Source: Delphinus delphis
Lineage: Eukaryota; Chordata; Mammalia; Artiodactyla; Delphinidae
Direction of reading: 5' to 3'
DNA: 64,000 nt
NCBI RefSeq assembly: GCF_949987515.2
Contig: NW_027192658.1
Span: 3,038,001 to 3,102,000, forward strand
A program made the position numbers and the translations under genes. The first letter of the stretch is position 1; each line of letters opens with the position of its first letter. The notes under the pieces were generated by a model. That model was not told where the DNA came from. It did not search any database and saw nothing but the letters and a program-made list of their open reading frames with translations. Of this stretch, positions 10,221-23,233 are shown in pieces.

Positions 10221-11800
10221 AGGATTGGAGAGGTTCGGTGAGCAAATGAAGACCCTTTGAAGTCATATTGCATGGTACCCATTCCACGGGTCTCAACTCT
10301 CCAGGTTTAAGGTATTCATCCTTCAGCTAAAACATGCATGTGGAACCCAGAGTATGATCAACCATGTGAACGGGAGACGTGTTCAAATATGTCTCAGTTT
10401 TCCTCCCCTGGTACTCGGGTGCAACATTCCAGATGCTTTACTAACACTCTCCCGACTTGGAGAGTCAGTCCCTTTAACCTCCTGTTTGGCCCAGTTTGCA
10501 ATTTCTGCGGAAGATGAACAGGAATAGCGAGAACCAATGAGAGACTAGCTGGAGGTGTCTGGACGGGCAAATTTAACTCTCATTTCCCACCAGGAAGAGG
10601 AAATAACCAAAGGCTCAGCGTGTCGTGCCGGAACCAGATTAGGGCCTGAAGCCATCCTGCGGTGTTGCGGCCAGCTCAAAAGAAAGCGAGTTGAAGAAAG
10701 GAGCTCAGAGGCACTGTAATTCACAAACCTGCAGAGTTATAAATGACAGCTATCGTCCAAAAATAGACTGAAGTAAGGCTGCCAAGAGGACTTGAAAGCG
10801 GGGCAGAATTGCAGGAAACCGATTTCAGGAGGTAGACTGGAATTGCATTGAAAGCATAGGAAAAGAGGCAGAACGTCCACAATGATGCACTTGGCCAAAA
10901 AGGGCGTATGCGTTTTTTCCTGAATATATTCAGGAAAAAATGAATACGCCCTTTTTGGCCAACCAAGCAAGCTTGCAAAGAAAATGTGCACTACAATGAA
11001 GTCTCACTTCCCCCCGGTCAAAAGGGCCATCTGAAAAAAGTGTAAAATCCAGAAAGGCAGGACAGGCCATGGAGAACTGGGAGCCTTGTTATGCTGAAGG
11101 GCGGGATGTAAATTGCCAACAACCACTCGGGAGAAGTGTATGGTGTTTCCCGAAACATCTAAAGAACAAAGCAACAGAGCCTAGGGCACTTCCACTTATG
11201 GTCCTATAGCTTAGGGAAATTAAAATCAAAAAGACACAGCCACCCCAAAGTTTGGGACGCCTCTGTTTACAAGAACCTCGTTTACAGTACAAGTTCAACA
11301 TCGCAGAAAGTGAAAAATGGAGAAAGAAGTTGTGGTATTTACTTACAAAGCAATATCACTCAGCAATGAAATCTGTGTCATCAGGCCCTTAGCAGCACAA
11401 TGAGTGGATTCAGGTATGATGATTCTAACTGAAATAAGTCACACAGAAAAAGAAACATCATAAGATATCAGTAATACACAGAATGGAAACTTGGCTACAC
11501 AGGAACTGAATTACAGAACAGAACAGGGTCTCAAATTTAGAAAACCAACTTATGCTTGCTTAAGGGTAAAGGTGAGTTGGGGTGCTGCATAAAACCAGAG
11601 ATTGAAATGAGCACAGATAAAGTTCCTTAAGCCAAATATGGAATAGACAAGAGCTACTCCTTGCTCAACGAAATGGACTCAACACCGCATATTAAACGCC
11701 TAAGAATGTACCTGACTAGTAAGTATCTTAAAACCTATGCATTGCTATGTCTCCGAAAGAGAATCAAGCGTGTGTACAGGGGCATAAACGCAGCAGTGAT
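10221..11800 (+). repeat. satellite monomer A4
   Basis: 1.58-kb form. Palindrome 10891-10962 with two mismatches in the right arm ('atgaatacg' for 'acgcatacg'), shared with A6. Confidence 0.95.
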
Positions 11801-13379
11801 AGGATTGGAGAGGTTCGGTGAGCAAATAAAGACCCTTTGAAGTCATATTGCATGGTACCCATTAAACGGGTTTCAACTACCCAGGTTTAAGGTATTCTTC
11901 CTTCAGCTAAAACATGCATGTGGAACCCAAGTATGATCAACCATGTGATCGGGAGACGTGTTCAAATATGCCTCAGTTTTAGTCCCCTGGTACTCGGGTG
12001 CAACATTCCAGACGCTTTACTAACACTCTCCCCACTTGGAGAGTCAGTCCCTTTAACCTCCTGTTTGGCCCAATTTGCAATTTCTGCGGAAGATGAACAG
12101 GAATAGCGAGAACCAATGAGAGACTAGCTGGAGGTGTCTGGACGGGCAAATTTAACTCTCATTTCCCACCAGGAAGAGGAATTAACCAAAGGCTCAGCGT
12201 GCCGTGCCGGAACCAGATTAGGGCCTGAAGACATCCTGCGGTGTTGTGGCCAGCTCACAAGAAAGCGAGTTGAAGAAAGGAGCTCAGGGGCACCTTAATT
12301 CACAAACCTGCAGAGTTATAAATGACAGCTATCGTCTAAAAATATACTGAAGTAAGGCTGCCAAGAGGACTTGAAAGCGGGGCAGAATTGCAGGAAACCG
12401 ATTTCAGGAGGTAGACTGGAATTGCATTGAAAGCATAGGAAAAGAGGCAGAACGTCCACAATGATGCACTTGGCCAAAAAGGGCGTATGCGTTTTTTCCT
12501 GAATATATTCAGGAAAAAACGTATACGCCCTTTTTGGCCAACCAAGCAAGCTTGCAAAGGAAATCTGCACTACAATGAAGTCTCACTTCCCCCCGGTCAA
12601 AAGGGCCATCTGAAAAAAGTGTAAAATCCAGAAAGGCAGGACAGGCCATGGAGAACTGGGAGCCTTGTTATGCTGACGGGCGGGATGTAAATTGCCAACA
12701 ACCACTCGGGAGAAGTGTATGGTGTTTCCTGAAACATCTAAAAAACAAAGCAACAGAACCTAGGGCACTTCCACTTATGGTCCTATAGCTTAGGGAAATT
12801 AAAATCAAAAAGACACAGCCACCCCAAAGTTTCGAACGGCTCTGTTTACAAGAACCTCGTTTACAGTACAAGTTCAACATCGCAGAAAGTGAAAAATGGA
12901 TAAAGAAGTTCTGGTATTTACTTACAAAGCAATATCACTCAGCAATGGAAACTGTGTCATCAGGCCCTTAGCAGCACAATGAGTGGATTCAGGTATGATG
13001 ATTCTAACTGAAATAAGGCACACAGAAAAGGAAACATCATAAGATATCAGTAATACACGGAATGTAAACTTGGCTACACAGGAACTGAATTACAGAACAG
13101 AACAGGGTCTCAAATTTAGAAAACCAACTTATGCTTGCTTAAGGGGAAAGGTGAGTTGGGGTGCTGCATAAAACCAGAGATTGAAATGAGCACAGATAAA
13201 GTTCCTTAAGCCAAATATGGAATAGACAAGAGCTACTCCTTGCTCAACGAAATGGACTCAACACCGCATATTAAACGCCTAAGAATGTACCTGACTAGTA
13301 AGTATCTTAAAACCGATGGATTGCTATGTCTCCGAAAGAGAATCAAGCATATGTACAGGGGCATAAACGCAGCAGTGAT
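11801..13379 (+). repeat. satellite monomer A5
   Basis: 1.58-kb form. Palindrome 12470-12541 with one right-arm mismatch. It carries the one-base-shorter 'acccaagtatg' variant also seen in the type B monomers of the second array. Confidence 0.95.
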
Positions 13380-14959
13380 AGGATTGGAGAGGTTCGGTGA
13401 GCAAATGAAGACCCTTTGAAGTCATATTGCATGGTACCCATTCCACGGGTTTCAACTACCCAGGTTTAAGGTATTCTTCCTTCAGCAAAAACATGCATGT
13501 GGAACCTAGAGTATGATCAACCATGTGATCGCGAGACGTGTTCAAATATGTCTCAGTTTTCGTACCCTGGTACCTGGGAGCAACATTCCAGACGCTTTAC
13601 TAACACTCTCCCGACTTGGAGAGTCAGTCCCTTTAACCTCCTGTTTGGCCCAGTTTGCAATTTCTCCGGAAGATGAACAGGAATAGCGAGAACCAATGCG
13701 AAACTAGCTGGAGGTGTCTGGACGGGCAAATTTAACTCTCATTTCCCACCAGGAAGAGGAAATAACCAAAGGCTCATCGTGTCGTGCCGGAACCAGATTA
13801 GGGCCTGAAGCCATCCTGCGGTGTTGCGGCCAGCTCAAAAGAAAGCGAGTTGAAGAAAGGAGCTCAGGGGCACTGTAATTCACAAACCTGCAGAGTTATA
13901 AATGACAGCTATCGTCCAAAAATAGACTGAAGTAAGGCTGCCAAGAGGACTTGAAAGCGGGGCAGAATTGCAGGAAACCGATTTCAGGAGGTAGACTGGA
14001 ATTGCATTGAAAGCATAGGAAAAGAGGCAGAACGTCCACAATGATGCACTTGGCCAAAAAGGGCGTATGCGTTTTTTCCTGAATATATTCAGGAAAAAAT
14101 GAATACGCCCTTTTTGGCCAACCAAGCAAGCTTGCAAAGGAAATGTGCACTACAATGAAGTCTCACTTCCCCCCGGTCAAAAGGGCCATCTGAAAAAAGT
14201 GTAAAATCCAGAAAGGCAGGACAGGCCATGGAGAACTGGGAGCCTTGTTATGCTGAAGGGCGGGATGTAAATTGCCAACAACCACTTGGGAGAAGTGTAT
14301 GGTGTTTCCTGAAACATCTAAAGAACAAAGCAACAGAGCCTAGGGCACTTCCACTTATGGTCCTATAGCTTAGGGAAATTAAAATCAAAAAGACACAGCC
14401 ACCCCAAAGTTTGGGACGCCTCTGTTTACAAGAACCTCGTTTACAGTACAAGTTCAACATCGCAGAAAGTGAAAAATGGAGAAAGAAGTTGTGGTATTTA
14501 CTTACAAAGCACTATCACTCAGCAATGAAATCTGTGTCATCAGGCCCTTAGCAGCACAATGAGTGGATTCAGGTATGATGATTCTAACTGAAATAAGTCA
14601 CACAGAAAAAGAAACATCATAAGATATCAGTAATACACGGAATGTAAACTTGGCTACACAGGAACTGAATTACAGAACAGAACAGGGTCTAAAATTTAGA
14701 AAACCAACTTATGCTTGCTTAAGGGTAAAGGTGAGTTGGGGTGATGCATAAAACCAGAGATTGAAATGAGCACAGATAAAGTTCCTTAAGCCAAATATGG
14801 AATAGACAAGAGCTACTCCTTGCTCAACGAAATGGACTCAACACCGCATATTAAACGCCTAAGAATGTACCTGACTAGTAAGTATCTTAAAACCTATGGA
14901 TTGCTATGTCTCCGAAAGAGAATCAAGCGTGTGTACAGGGGCATAAACGCAGCAGTGAT
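13380..14959 (+). repeat. satellite monomer A6
   Basis: 1.58-kb form. Palindrome 14050-14121 shares the A4 right-arm changes, so A4 and A6 form a two-monomer alternation here. Confidence 0.95.
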
Positions 14960-16421
14960 AGGATTGGAGAGGTTCAGTGAGCAAATGAAGACCCTTTGAA
15001 GTCATATTGCATGGTACCCATTCCACGGGTCTCAACTCTCCAGGTTTAAGGTATTCTTCCTTCAGCTAAAACATGCATGTGGAACCCCGAGTATGATCAA
15101 CTGTGTGAACGGGAGACGTGTTCAAATATGTCTCAGTTTTCCTCCCCTGGTACTCGGGTGCAACATTCCAGACCCTTTACTAACACTCTCCCAACTTGGA
15201 GAGTCAGCGCCTTTAACCTCCTGTTTGGCCCAGTTTGCAATTTCTGCGGAAGATGAACAGGAATAGGGAGAACCAATGAGAGACTAGCTGGAGGTGTCTG
15301 GACGGGCAAATTTAACTCTCATTTCCCACTAGGAAGAGGAATTAACCAAAGGCTCAGCATGCCGTGCCGGAAACAGATTAGGGCCTGAAACCATCCTGCG
15401 GTGTTGCGGCCAGCTCACAAGAAAGTGAGTTGAAGAAAGGAGCTCAGGGGCTCTGTAATTCACAAACCTGCAGAGTTATAAATGACAGCTATCGTCCAAA
15501 AATATACTGAAGTAAGGCTGCCAAGAGGACTTGAAAGCGGGGCAGAATTGCAAGATTCCGATTTCAGGAGGTAGACTGGATTTGCATTGAAAGCGTAGGA
15601 AAAGAGGCAGAACGTCCACAATGATGCACTTTGCCAAAAGGGCATATGCGTTTTTTCCTGAATATATTCAGGCAAAAACGAATACGCCCTTTTTGGCCAA
15701 CCAAGCAAGCTTGCAAAGGAAATCTGCACTACAATGAAGTCTCACTTCCCCCCGGTCAAAAGGGCCATCAGAATAAAGTGTAAAATCCAGAAAGGCAGGA
15801 CAGGCCATGGAGAAATGGGAGCCTTGTTATGCTGATGGGCGGGATGTAAATTGCCAACAGACACTCGGGAGAAGTGTATGGTGTTTCCTGAAACATCTAA
15901 AAAACAAAGCAACAGAGCCTAGGGCACTTCCACTTATGGTCCTATAGCTTAGGGAAATTAATATCAAAAAGACACAGCAACCCCAAAATTTGGGACGGCT
16001 CTTTTTACAGGAATCTCTTCTACGGCACAAGTTAAATATCCCAGAGAGCAAATAATGGATAAAGAAGTTGCGGTACTTATGTACAAGAGAATACCACTCA
16101 GCAATGAAATCTATGTCACCAGGCCCGTAGCAGCATAATGAGTGGATTGAGGCACGATGATTCTAACTGAAATAAGTCACACAGAAAAAGAAACATCATA
16201 AGGTATCACTAATACACGGAATGTGAACTTGGCTACACATGAACTGAATTACAAAACAGAACAGGGTCTCAAGTTTAGAAAACCAACTTATGCCTGCTTA
16301 AGGGGGAAGATGAGTTGGGGTGCTGCATAAAAGCAGAGTTTGAAATTAGCACAGATACCGTTCCATAAGCCAAATATGTAATAGACAAGAGCTACCCCTT
16401 GCTCAACGAAATGGATTCAAC
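14960..16421 (+). repeat. satellite monomer A7, truncated at island
   Basis: Cut at about monomer position 1463 where island copy 2 starts. Palindrome 15630-15700 is imperfect and one base short. The right half (about 15960-16421) carries many bases typical of old monomers A1 and A2, so it is an edge monomer. Confidence 0.93.
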
Positions 16422-17275
16422 AATGAGGTATCACCTCACACCTGGTAGAATAGGCATCATTGAAAATCTACAAACAAAAAATGCTGGAAAGGGTGTGGAG
16501 AAAAGGAACCCTCTTCCACTATTGTTGGGAATATAAATTGATACAGTCATTATGGAGAACAATATGGAATTTCTTAAGAAACTAACAATAGAATTACCAT
16601 ATGATACAGCAATCCCAGTACTGGACATATACCCAGACAAAACCATAAATCAAAAAGAGTCATTCACCGCAATGTTCATTGCACCACTATTTACAATATC
16701 GAGGTAACGGAAGCAACCTAAATGCCCACAGACAGACGAATGCATAAAGCTGTGGTACATATATAAAATGGAATATTACTCAGCCATGAAAAGGAATGAA
16801 ATTGGGTCATTTGTAGAGACGTCGATGGATCTAGAGACTGTCATACAGAGTGAAGTAAGTCAGAAAGAGAAAAACAAATCTTGTATATTCATGCATATAT
16901 GTGGAACCTAGAAAAACTGTACAGATTAACCATTTTGCAAGGCATAAATAGAGCAACAGATGTAGACAACAAACGTATGGACAACAAGGGGGGAAAGCTG
17001 TTGGGGGGTGGTGGTGGGAGGAGTTGAGAGACTGGGATTGGCATGTATACATTTATATGTATAAAATAGATAACCAATAAGAACCTGCTGTATAAAAATA
17101 TAAAATAAAATTCAAAATTAAAAAGAAGTAAAATTTAAAAAATAAAACAGAAAAAACAATTATTCCCTGCACATACATGTATTTATATGAATAAATTATT
17201 TCCATGCTTATATCTGTAAATACAAAAAAGAGGAATAAAATCTACCTTGAACCAAAAACGAAAAAGAGAAAAAAA
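16422..17275 (+). mobile_element. LINE-1 3' fragment and A-rich tail, island copy 2
   Basis: Copy of 77-930: a broken ORF2 C-terminus, the 3' UTR and an A-rich tail. I saw no difference from copy 1 in this part. Confidence 0.88.
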
Positions 17276-18635
17276 ACACAGAACCCACCAGTTACACAGA
17301 GGAAAACCGTATCAGGGCACTTGCTCCAGTTGTAAACAATTCTGAAGTTGGTCAGTGGTGGGGAATCGTGTCACATTCAGCCAGCAGCCCCCACGCAACA
17401 AGCGTCCTCATTGCAAAGCTGGGGCACTGTGCCGAGGCATCTGTGAGTAAACGTGAGCTGAGCCCCAGGCCAGTTGCTGCTGAACTATTCCCACCCGTCC
17501 CAGGTAAAACACCTGAATATATACAAGGACTTGAAAGCCTAGAGGAAGGGCCATAGAGCCACACGAGTGACAGCATGCCGGCCGACTTGGTGCCTGCAGG
17601 CCAGCCAGGATGGTCCTGGCCCTGGGTGCTCTTCTGGAAGATTTCCATTTCCCTGCCTGAGATACCCGTCCTGTCCCTGCCCCCACTGCTTTTTTCCTTC
17701 CTCACCTCTGCCCAGGGAGAAATTCCAGCAGCAGGTATGGGTGACACATCCTCTTCTTTAGCAGGTGGCAGCCTGGCAACTGCTGCAGAAAGTCCAGCAG
17801 AGCCCCACTCACACTGGGCCACCCACAAAGCCGTGGCCTCTCACTCCCTCCCACCAGCCCAGCCCCGAGACTGCTGACAGGGCAGAGAAAATGGCGTCAG
17901 GCACGGCTGCAGGGGCTCTTGCTGCCTGGAGTGGTATTTATATTGATCTCAACCCAGGCACACCTGGGGAGGACTGGCCGGCACGGTAAGGCTGCCCAGG
18001 TCAGCCAATCATCACCCCTCAGGGGCTCACAGTTGCAGAAAATGGAACTTGCTGAACTGGCCAGGTCCAAGGAACAGGTGTGGGCTCCTGAGAGTCAGGA
18101 TAGACAAGGGGCTGCAGCTTTGGCTTGTTTTCTAATCATTTTATCTGGCCCATGAGTGGGAGACAACTTCAAGAAAACCCTCTCCTAATGAGAGGAACCC
18201 AGGAGTCAGGGAGAGGAGGGGTGGGTGGTGGTTGGAGACAGAGGCCTGGTGCCCCGGGTGCAGTGGAAGTCTCTGGAAGACCAGGTGGAGGGAGGCCTCA
18301 CGGAGTGATGCCCAGGGTCACAGACCTGTCGCAGCTGCTGTTTGTTAGTTCAAGTCCTGCTCTGAGGTGCTCTGTGTCAGCTCTGAGCGACAGGTGAGCT
18401 GGGGGTGCTCTGCAATGAGGGCTATGTGCACGGTTCCTGTGTGCCCAGCCCTGCCACGGTACCTGCAAGGGTAGCTCTGTATCCTGGGAGGGGCCTGACC
18501 ACGAGAGCCCCGTGGGCTGGGGTGGGGGTGGGGTACCTGCCCAGGTGAGCTCCATATTCTGGGATTGGTCTGACCACGAGAGCCCCATGGGCCACTGGGG
18601 ACCTGGTAAAGGATGTCAGGACAGTCAGTGAAGCC
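17276..18635. other. unrecognised GC-rich segment, island copy 2
   Basis: Copy of 931-2290, including the 74-bp tandem repeat at 18458-18601. Substitutions noted at 18058 and 18594. Function unknown. Confidence 0.5.
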
Positions 18636-18639
18636 ACCG

Positions 18640-19645
18640 AGGATATACCTCCAGTTGCTCCTAATTCCTACACCCTGCTGGTCATTCTACCAACCACCAG
18701 GACATGGTATTCTGTATTAGTCTTCAATGATGCCTTCTTTTGTATTCCATTAGTCCCAGAGTCACAAGAAATTTTGGCTTGTGAGTGGCAGGACTCAACA
18801 TACAACTAAAACAATACTTCCGGGCCGTCTGGCCCCAAGGGTGCAAAAATTCCCACACCATCTTTGGGGAAAGCTTAGCTAAAGACCTAAAAGTTCTACC
18901 TCTGGAAAAGGAAACCCTCCTTCAATATGCAGACGACATTCTGATCACCAGCCCTACTAAGGAGGCCTCTGAACTACCAAGCCAATAAAGGATAGAAGTT
19001 GTCCAAGAAAAAGCTCAAATATCACAGACTGCGGTGACCTGCCTGGGCTTCATTCTCACAGAAGGTCAGAGAAGCCCATCCCAGGAAAGGGAAGAAACCA
19101 TTTTCAGCCTTACCCCTTTCTAAAACTAGAAGACAGCTTAGGGGTTCCTGGCGAGGCCAGGGTTTGCTGCTTCTGGATCCCTAACTACAGTCTACTAGCT
19201 GGGCCTCTATATGAAACACTGAAAGGAAAAGATGATGATCCTTTTGAATAGAATCCAGAAGTGGCCTTTCAAGAATGGAAAGAGCAGTCAATTCAGACCC
19301 TTGCCCTGGAACTCCCTAATTTAGCTAAACCCTTTGACCTTTACATTCCCGGTGAAAGGTGAATCGCCATTGGAGAATTAGTGCAAAAACTGGGACCACT
19401 TGAAATGGAACAATGCAAGAATGCCATCCAGGTAGGATAAACTACGGTCACTAAGGGGCTTGGCCCACTGCCACATCTGGCCAAGATACTGGCGGTATCT
19501 AAAAACCTGGAAATCAGCAGCCCAAAAGGCCACCTCCCTCCTAAGGGAAAAGGACCCCACGTGGTGATCCTAACCACCAACCATGCCCTGAAGTTGCAGG
19601 GTTCGCTCCGTGGGCACACCAACCTCGAGTGAGGAGGCCCTCCAA
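18640..19645 (+). pseudogene. endogenous retrovirus pol remnant, island copy 2
   Basis: Copy of 2295-3300 with the same stops, the same YADD at 18926-18937 and the same deletion between connection domain and integrase end. Substitutions noted at 19152 and 19621. The shared breaks show that decay preceded the duplication. Confidence 0.8.
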
Positions 19646-20864
19646 CTCCAACATCCAGAGAGATAACCGGGGGCAACAGGGCACCATGACGACTCGTGTG
19701 AACATCACTTGACCTGGAGTTTCTCTCATAAAACAACAAGAGTGTGTCCCAAAAGAGTAGACTACTGCTTGCAGGACTTACTGCACCCAGAGGGGAGCTA
19801 ATAATCTTGGCGGGGGAACAGTATACCACACTGTCACCATAGAAAAGCCTACAGACACCGTGATGATGGTGGCCAATAAGACCGGCTGGACTCCTGTTTA
19901 CTTCAAAAGGCTGTTGACTCAGTAGCCATCATGGTCCTTGGTCACCACTGACCCTGGACTGTCTGGGAGTTGAGCGGGCAGGGCTCTGACACCTGGTGCT
20001 GTTTGTACGTTAATTCAGGGGCCTAACTGAAGAAAGCGCAGACTACTGGTCAGAGCATCTAGGCTGGCAGAGACGGTCAGCCTAAGGTGGCCGAACAAAT
20101 GTGGGGCGGGGTGAAACCGGCCCCCACAGCGTCTCTGCACATCTCTTTCCTGGACCCTTAAAGGTCATTAGAATCTATAACACTTCCAATGCTGGTGCTC
20201 AGGTGGACGAGCAGGGAGGCAGGGGTCCTGGGGACAATCAACGTCACCGGGAGGCTGCTGGGGAGAAGCTCTGACCCTCGCCCCAGGGTATGAGGGCTCC
20301 CAACTCAGCACTCAGCAGTTACAGAAGAAGGGTCTGCACCCTCAGCACTCCAAGAATGAGGAACGGGACAAAAGGCAGAGGAGGGGTTTGTCCCCAGCAA
20401 AGCCCATTAAAAATCCCTGGGAGATAAAAATAGAATCTGGGCAATAAAGTCAAGTCTAACCTTTTTTATCCTTTGTGCTTTGTCTAATTTCACGTGCTCC
20501 TAGGGTCCCGCATGCAGAGGTTCCACACCCGGCACTTCAGACCAGATTTCCTAGTGCAGAATGGCTGGGTCGACACCTCAGCTCCTGGGGCCCAGTGCAG
20601 ACTCCACGATATAGAGCCTGAGCTACAGCCAACCCGGCCCTCGAGAGCTCCGCCGCCTCCCTCCCTCCCACTGACTCTGACAGGATCTCTACACAGCAGC
20701 CCAGCCCACAGCCCACGGGGTAGTGCATGCTCTCACCTCTCCATTCTCTGATCAAAATATAAAGTTTCCTTTGCTTGTGAACCAAACTCAGTCTCGATCT
20801 GTTGGCCCCAATGACACTGGGCAGGGGGACACTTGTTGGGGTCCACTCTGGAGGATCAGTAACA
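19646..20864 (+). pseudogene. env-like remnant and LTR-like 3' region, island copy 2
   Basis: Copy of 3301-4519. The cysteine-pair piece is at 19994-20020 and the AT-rich polyadenylation-like box is near 20756. Confidence 0.45.
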
Positions 20865-21185
20865 GAAATTGAGACTATTGTAACCTCAATGAACAGATGT
20901 GTGAGCCAAACTGTAGTTAACATAGAACAGTGTATAAGGCTCGGGTAAAATAAGATGTTTTTAACACTTCCATTTGATATTTCCATCACTTTTTATAAGC
21001 AAGTTCAGTGAAAAGGTTTGTCTTATTTGTCAGGTCAATATTAGAGAAACGAAGTGATTTCTTTCCAAGGATGTACAGCTAATAATCTTGGTTAAACCTT
21101 CAATCTTGTTTTAAATGCTTTTCCATTGAAAATGATACCTCTCTTTCAGCTCCCCCATTTCTGAGAAGTATAAAATCTTATAATT
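20865..21185. other. intervening DNA, island copy 2, nothing recognised
   Basis: Copy of 4520-4840. AT-rich, with no supportable feature. Confidence 0.5.
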
Positions 21186-21493
21186 TATTATTACCAAAGG
21201 GGAAAGGTGGGAGGAGGGATAAATTAACAGTTTGGAATGAACACATACACACTGCTATGTATAAAATAGATCATCAACAAGGAACTACTGTATAGCACAG
21301 GGAACTACACTCAACATTTTGCAATAACCTATAAGGGGAAATAATCTGAAAAAGAATAGATATTTTTATTGACATCATCTATCAATGACAGTTAAAGTGT
21401 AGCCTAAGGGAAGCTGGTGGTGAGTGCTTCTGACCCTGAAGACTTCAATCATCTAAAGTTTGGACTCTGCCTACTTCCCAAGGCCCTTAATGA
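21186..21493 (+). mobile_element. LINE-1 3' UTR fragment and spacer, island copy 2
   Basis: Copy of 4841-5148: an ordinary-looking L1 3' UTR (to about 21380), then an unassigned spacer leading into monomer B1. Confidence 0.8.
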
Positions 21494-23233
21494 ACATATG
21501 TGTAGCCGTAGCTTAAAAACTTCCCCAGTTTGGGTTTCGGGGAGACACTGATTTTGAAAAAGCCCTGGTGTTCTCCTTACATGAATGGGACTCTTCCTAC
21601 TGCTAAAACATGTCTGTCACACCCAGAGGATGGTATACCGTCTGATCGGGAAGAGTTTGGAAAAGGCATCTCATCTCCTCATCTCCTGGTGCTCGGGTTC
21701 ACACCTCCAGCGTCTTTACTAACAGTCTCCCCACTTGGAGATGTCAGCACTGTCAACATCCTGTTGCGTACAGTTTGGAATTTGTCCAGAGGATGAAGCG
21801 GAAGGATGAGGAACAATGAGAGACAAGTCCTAGGTGTTCAGACAGGCACATGTCACTCTAATTTCCAATCAGGAAGACGAATTGACCAAAGGCTAGGGTT
21901 GCCCATGGAAACAGTATAGGGCTTGAGGAAATCCCGCTGCTTTGTGGCCAGTTCCCATAAACACGAGTTGAACAATGGAACTCAGGGGCAGTAAAATTCA
22001 CAAAACTGCAGAGTTGAAAATATCCATCACTGAAAAATGTCTTGAGGAAAGTCAGAGAAAAGGACTTGTAAGCAAGGGAGAATGGCAGGAAAGGGATTTG
22101 AGGAGGTAGAAAGGACTCGCCATTAAGCACAAGAAAAGGAGCTGAACATTGCCAACATTGCAGTTGGCCAAAAAGGGTGTATGCGTTCTTTTCTGTATAT
22201 ATTCAAGAAAAGGGCATACACTTTTTTAGCCAACCAAACAGGTGGGCACTGGAAGTCAATACTACAAAACATATCACTTCGCATCAGTCAGAAGAGCCAT
22301 CCTCATAAAGCGTAAACAACAGAAATGCAGGACAGGGCAACGAGAAGAGGGAGCCCTGTGAAACTTATAGTGGAAATGTATATTGCCAACGGCCATTCTG
22401 GAGAAGTGTATTGTGTTTACTAAAGCATCTAAAAAATGAGCTACAGAGCATAGGGCACTTGCACTCATGGGCGTATATCTTGGGAAAAACAAAAATCGAG
22501 AGGACACAGGCACCCCAATGTTTACCCCCTCTCTGTTTAAAAGATCCTCGACTAGGATATAACTTAAATGTCTCTGGAGGGAAAAAATGGATAGAGATGT
22601 GGTACTTAGGTAGAGTGGAATATTATTCAGCCTGGAAATCAATGAAATATGGCCAGTTGTAACAACTCCGGAGGAGTTACGTATGATCATTCTAAGTGAC
22701 AGAATTCAAAAAGAAAAAGACACATATCATAAGATATCACTTAAAGGTGGAATCCAAAATGGCTACACATGAAATAAATTACAAAACAAAAACATAGTCA
22801 AATATGTAGAAAACACGCATAAGGCTGCTAAACGGGAAAGGTGGGGAGGGGTGAGGCATCATCCAGGAGGTTGAAATTAGCAAAGATACCATTCCAAATA
22901 CCAAACTGATAATCAACAAGGCCTACACGGTAGCTAAAAGAACTGCACTCAGCACACTCAAGTCACCGGAAAAGAATATATACGACTGGTAAGAATCTGA
23001 AAAAGAATTTATTGATGTCTCTCTGTACGTGAATCAAGTGGATGTACAGCAGCAAGAAACAGAGCTTTGAAAATCAGCTGTAACCAATATAGTAATAAAT
23101 TGAAAAAAATAAACGACAGAGAGACAGAGAAAACCTCTTACAACTTTTCCTCAGGGACGGTGATGCAACATGGATTGAACACATCTAGACCCACAGCAGG
23201 ATGAGACATAAGGCTGGAAACTGTTTGCGCTAA
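21494..23233 (+). repeat. satellite monomer B1, ancestral length (1,740 bp)
   Basis: Copy of A1. Imperfect palindrome 22164-22233. Confidence 0.85.

Larger units (their letters stand above)
9231..16421 (+). repeat. first 1.58-kb satellite array (A3 right part to A7)
   Basis: Four and a half direct monomers trapped between two island copies. Spacing of palindromes is 1580, 1579, 1580 and 1580 bp. Monomers are less uniform than those after 40 kb. KpnI (ggtacc) and HindIII (aagctt) sites recur in most monomers at fixed positions. Confidence 0.95.
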
